Source of the DNA: Halothece sp964463655
GTDB lineage: Bacteria; Cyanobacteriota; Cyanobacteriia; Cyanobacteriales; Rubidibacteraceae
Length of the DNA stretch: 45,041 nucleotides
Assembly (NCBI GenBank): GCA_964463655.1
Contig: CAYXDG010000023.1
Location: 1-45,041, forward strand
Direction: 5' to 3'
Below, piece after piece: positions 42,431 through 45,041 of this stretch (positions within the stretch are counted from its first letter, which is position 1; each line of letters begins with the position of its first letter). Below the pieces are notes generated by a model. It worked only from the letters and a program-made list of their open reading frames with translations. It was not told the origin of the DNA and ran no database searches. The position numbers and the translations under genes are program-made.

Positions 42431-43144
42431 ATGTCATCAAAGCGACCGCTAAACCTTTCGCAGGGATTTCTCCAAGCGTTGGGAACAAAAGTATTTGTGT
42501 ATTATGAAAATCGTATTCCCCAAGATGCTGCGGTAGTGGTGGTGAGTAACCATCGTAGCTTTATGGATCCAATGATGTTAATGGTGGGACTGGATCATCC
42601 CTTACGAACCGCTTGTCATCACTACATGGGAGAAGTGCCTTTGTTGCGGGAGGTGGTTGAGCTTTTCGGGTGTTTTCCCTTAGCTGACCAGTCTCAGCGC
42701 GGAACGAATTTTCTGAAACAGGGAAAGGCTTTTTTAAGGGGGAATGAGTGGTTAGCGGTGTTTCCCGAAGGCGCACAGCCAATGGTTAATTTAACGGCGC
42801 CTGGAGAGATTAAATCCTTTCAACCCGGATTTGCTCATTTGCTGTTGCGATCGCCGATTCCGAATTTAGCCGTTTTACCGATCGCGATCGCCCCCCAACA
42901 AGAAATCATCACCGCAACGATTCCTCTTAAAATTTTACACTGGTTTGACCCAGAAGAAACGCTGTTTGACCAGTGGACACCACACCCAATGGTCATTTAT
43001 GAAAGAGCCAATCTTCTCATTGGTCGTCCTTTCTGGGTGACACCGAAGTTTCGACAGGAATATCAGGGAAAACGAACCAGAAAAGGAATTATTGAGTTAA
43101 CCCGATATTGCCAAACAGAAATTTATAATTTGTTACAGTTATGA
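42431..43144 (+). CDS. PlsC-like lysophospholipid acyltransferase
   Basis: Acyltransferase of 237 residues, membrane-associated. The catalytic motif H-x4-D is at residues 41-46 (SNHRSFMDPM), and the glycerophosphate-binding motif reads VFPEGAQPM near residue 117. The PlsC family acylates lysophosphatidic acid or other lipid alcohols. The protein overlaps the following alpha/beta hydrolase by ATGA, a sign of translational coupling. Because plant phytyl ester synthases (PES1/2) consist of an alpha/beta hydrolase fused to a PlsC/DGAT-like acyltransferase, the pair may act together in esterifying phytol or another terpenoid alcohol. A simple PlsC role is the alternative. Confidence 0.82.
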   Translation: MSSKRPLNLSQGFLQALGTKVFVYYENRIPQDAAVVVVSNHRSFMDPMMLMVGLDHPLRTACHHYMGEVPLLREVVELFGCFPLADQSQRGTNFLKQGKAFLRGNEWLAVFPEGAQPMVNLTAPGEIKSFQPGFAHLLLRSPIPNLAVLPIAIAPQQEIITATIPLKILHWFDPEETLFDQWTPHPMVIYERANLLIGRPFWVTPKFRQEYQGKRTRKGIIELTRYCQTEIYNLLQL

Positions 43145-43959
43145 TCAATCAGTCCGATCGTCCTTATTTTTTGACCCCAAAACCGACTCATCCCCATTTC
43201 CCTCTCTTTGTTTTTTTACCAGGAATGGATGGGACAGGAGAGTTAATTCACACGCAAACTGAAACCTTAGACCGATGTTTTGATATTCGTTCCCTCGCCA
43301 TCCCTCAAGACAACTTTAGCGACTGGGAACAACTCACTGACGCGGTAATTGAATTAGTACAAAGGGAACAAGCGAAGAAACCCGAAAAAACGACTTATCT
43401 GTGTGGAGAATCCTTTGGCGGGTGTTTAGGCTTAAAAGTATTAGAAAAAGCCCCAGAATTGTTCGATCGCGCTATTCTGGTTAATCCCGCGTCTTCTTTC
43501 CGCGAACGTCCCTATTTATCTTGGGGCGCTGTGGGGACTGGTTTTATGCCAGAACCGATTTATCGCTCCTCTACTGTGCTAATTTTACCCTTTCTGGCTG
43601 CCATGGGACGCATTGCCCCCCACGATCGCCGAGCGCTGTTAAACGCCATGAAATCAGTTCCTCCGCAAACCGTGCGTTGGCGACTCTCCCTGTTAGATAA
43701 TTTTTCCATTAATCCTCAGCAACTGCAAGCGATTTCTATTCCCGTCTTACTCTTAGCTGCTGGCTCCGATCGCATTTTACCCTCTGAAAAAGAAGCAGAA
43801 CAGCTAGCCAGTTACTTTCCTAACTCAAAGATTGTCACCTTACCCGATAGCGGTCACACTTGCTTATTGGAAACGGAAAATCGCTTGTGTGAGATTCTAG
43901 AAGAGGCTGAGTTTCTGGATCAAACAGCGCGTCAACGATTGGTTACCAGTTACCAGTGA
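43141..43959 (+). CDS. alpha/beta hydrolase, PES-type
   Basis: 272-residue alpha/beta hydrolase with complete triad: LPGMDGTGELIHTQTETL (26-43) near the oxyanion hole, nucleophile Ser91 in CGESFGGCLG, Asp in LAAGSDRILPS and His in LPDSGHTCLLE. The PGMDGTG start closely resembles the N-terminal half of plant phytyl ester synthases. The ATG overlaps the acyltransferase stop by four bases. Its last residues (LVTSYQ) are encoded by GGTTACCAGTTACCAG, a repeat that recurs elsewhere in the window, so the natural C-terminus may have been altered. Confidence 0.82.
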   Translation: MINQSDRPYFLTPKPTHPHFPLFVFLPGMDGTGELIHTQTETLDRCFDIRSLAIPQDNFSDWEQLTDAVIELVQREQAKKPEKTTYLCGESFGGCLGLKVLEKAPELFDRAILVNPASSFRERPYLSWGAVGTGFMPEPIYRSSTVLILPFLAAMGRIAPHDRRALLNAMKSVPPQTVRWRLSLLDNFSINPQQLQAISIPVLLLAAGSDRILPSEKEAEQLASYFPNSKIVTLPDSGHTCLLETENRLCEILEEAEFLDQTARQRLVTSYQ

Positions 43960-44043
43960 TCACATAAAGGGGAGAGAAAACCTTGACCTGTAAAAAAAGA
44001 ATAACTAACTAATCACCAAAATGATATTCTGTTAATAAAACTT

Positions 44044-44049
44044 TATAAT
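44044..44049 (+). promoter_or_regulatory. possible -10 element for crtR
   Basis: A perfect TATAAT 34 bases before the crtR start. No good -35 hexamer is found 17 bases upstream, so the assignment is weak. Confidence 0.3.
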
Positions 44050-44065
44050 AAGGATTGGTTAATCT

Positions 44066-44071
44066 AAGGAG
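44066..44071 (+). promoter_or_regulatory. ribosome binding site of crtR
   Basis: AAGGAG, 11 bases before ATG 44083. Another, out-of-frame ATG at 44075 is only three bases away and would give a 25-codon frame ending inside crtR; its spacing is too short for efficient use. Confidence 0.5.
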
Positions 44072-44082
44072 AAAATGGAAAC

Positions 44083-44955
44083 ATGGTGCAGATGCAACAG
44101 TCATTGCGAGTCCCAAAAGATTATATTGACCCTGATGGCGGTTGGAATGTAAACGTTTGGATGTTCCTCACAGCATTGGCGCTGTTCATCATATCCCACT
44201 GTGGTTATTGGCTGTGGGATTGGAAAGGCTGGGTTTGCTTTTGGCTGAATGTCCTCTGTTTACACCTAGCAGGAACAGTCATTCATGATGCGTCTCATCG
44301 GGCAGGTCATCGCAACCGCGTCATTAATACTATTCTAGGACACGGCACAGCGTTAATGTTAGGCTTTGTGTTTCCCGTCTTTACTCGCGTGCATCTGCAA
44401 CATCATGCTCATGTGAATGATCCGCAAAACGACCCTGATCATTTTGTCTCCACTGGCGGCCCTCTGCTGTTCATTCCAGCACGATTTTTCTATCATGAAG
44501 TGTTCTTTTTCAAGCGCAGACTGTGGAAAAACTATGAGCTTTTAGAATGGCTTGTCAGCCGTTTAATCGTGGGGTTTATTGTTTATTTATCCTTTCAATA
44601 TGGCTTCTTTCCCTACTTGGTGAATTACTGGTTTTCCCCTGCATTAGTGGTCGGTTGGACATTAGGTTTATTCTTTGATTATCTTCCTCATAGACCATTT
44701 CAAGAGCGCGATCGCTGGAAAAATGCTAGAGTTTATCCCAGTAAAATTCTTAACTGGCTAATTTGTGGGCAAAACTATCATTTAGTCCATCATCTTTGGC
44801 CGTCGATTCCTTGGTATAAATATCAACCTGCTTATTATCAAATGAAGCCGTTATTAGACCAGAAAAACTGTCATCAGTCGTTGGGATTGCTGGCAGGGAA
44901 AAAGGATTTCTTCGGCTTTATTTATGATATCTTTTTCGGCATTCGCTTTCATTAA
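44083..44955 (+). CDS. crtR: beta-carotene hydroxylase CrtR
   Basis: Di-iron membrane enzyme of the fatty acid desaturase fold that hydroxylates beta-ionone rings, making zeaxanthin from beta-carotene and acting on deoxymyxol in cyanobacteria. The 290-residue protein has the three histidine boxes: HDASH (68-72), HLQHHAH (104-110) and HLVHH (233-237), with additional His in DYLPHRPF, and about four membrane segments (26-45, 50-66, 84-100, 162-200). Overall composition matches cyanobacterial CrtR. Start ATG 44083 follows AAGGAG by 11 bases; a second in-frame Met is at codon 4. It is alone on its strand behind the acyltransferase/hydrolase pair. Confidence 0.92.
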   Translation: MVQMQQSLRVPKDYIDPDGGWNVNVWMFLTALALFIISHCGYWLWDWKGWVCFWLNVLCLHLAGTVIHDASHRAGHRNRVINTILGHGTALMLGFVFPVFTRVHLQHHAHVNDPQNDPDHFVSTGGPLLFIPARFFYHEVFFFKRRLWKNYELLEWLVSRLIVGFIVYLSFQYGFFPYLVNYWFSPALVVGWTLGLFFDYLPHRPFQERDRWKNARVYPSKILNWLICGQNYHLVHHLWPSIPWYKYQPAYYQMKPLLDQKNCHQSLGLLAGKKDFFGFIYDIFFGIRFH

Positions 44956-45041
44956 TTGTCCCGTTCTGATAAACTTATACAAAACTGACCAAAAAGGACA
45001 ATCTTGCTGTTAACTTCCTGCTTCCTACCACGAGGGTTCTT

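Noticed and set aside
44075..44152. 25-codon frame overlapping the crtR start, as a possible leader peptide
   Set aside because: ATG lies only three bases behind AAGGAG, too close for efficient initiation.
1..45041. tRNA, rRNA, CRISPR array or complete insertion sequence
   Set aside because: No cloverleaf-type T-arm, no rRNA signature, no repeat-spacer array and no transposase frame was found by reading the intergenic regions.

Overview
The window is a stretch of cyanobacterial chromosome. The octamer GCGATCGC (HIP1) occurs well over 20 times, and several genes are diagnostic of oxygenic phototrophs: Ycf54 (chlorophyll cyclase factor), two Vipp1/IM30 proteins, Tab2-type RNA-binding protein, and the carotenoid hydroxylase CrtR. 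The moderate G+C, unicellular-type gene content and order suggest a Halothece/Dactylococcopsis-like lineage, but that placement is only a guess from general resemblance. No rRNA, tRNA, CRISPR array or intact insertion sequence was recognised.

Layout. 1-8.5 kb: a dolichol-phosphate-mannose-type glycosyltransferase with an unrecognised ORF behind it, a metallophosphoesterase, a ycf54-pdxJ pair, a Gfo/Idh/MocA oxidoreductase, then a leftward run NYN-domain protein, leuA, alpha/beta hydrolase. 9-11.3 kb: lnt (lipoprotein N-acylation) tightly followed by an ADP-ribosylglycohydrolase. 11.3-18.1 kb: a leftward run alaS, LL-DAP-type aminotransferase, thioredoxin and two tandem vipp1 genes whose flanking sequences are also duplicated. 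18.1-26.3 kb: accessory-looking mixture (Uma2 nuclease-fold protein, EamA exporter, Na+/solute symporter, truncated UPF0175 gene, S9 peptidase, orphan degenerate nucleotidyltransferase, Tab2, glycosyltransferase) with several dispersed palindromes.

26.3-30.5 kb is the most unusual part: four leftward genes encode a coiled-coil protein, a membrane protein that joins a cytoplasmic roadblock/longin-like region to periplasmic BON and OmpA domains, a Ras/Rab-like small GTPase, and a winged-helix-PAS regulator without receiver domain. I propose that they form a GTPase-driven envelope module in which the OmpA protein carries its own GTPase partner domain across the inner membrane.

30.6-45 kb: HAD phosphatase, an unknown cyanobacterial 135-residue protein, a probable alpha/beta-hydrolase pseudoenzyme, a MazG-like/CPXCG pair, a site-2-protease/CBS protein, a NicO-type Ni/Co transporter, recQ, a leftward metG-NYN-lptC run, a translationally coupled acyltransferase plus alpha/beta hydrolase that together look like a split version of plant phytyl ester synthase, and crtR. 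Together the window serves photosynthetic membrane upkeep (ycf54, vipp1, tab2, crtR, the acyltransferase pair), envelope building (lnt, lptC, OmpA module, glycosyltransferases) and core metabolism (alaS, metG, leuA, pdxJ).
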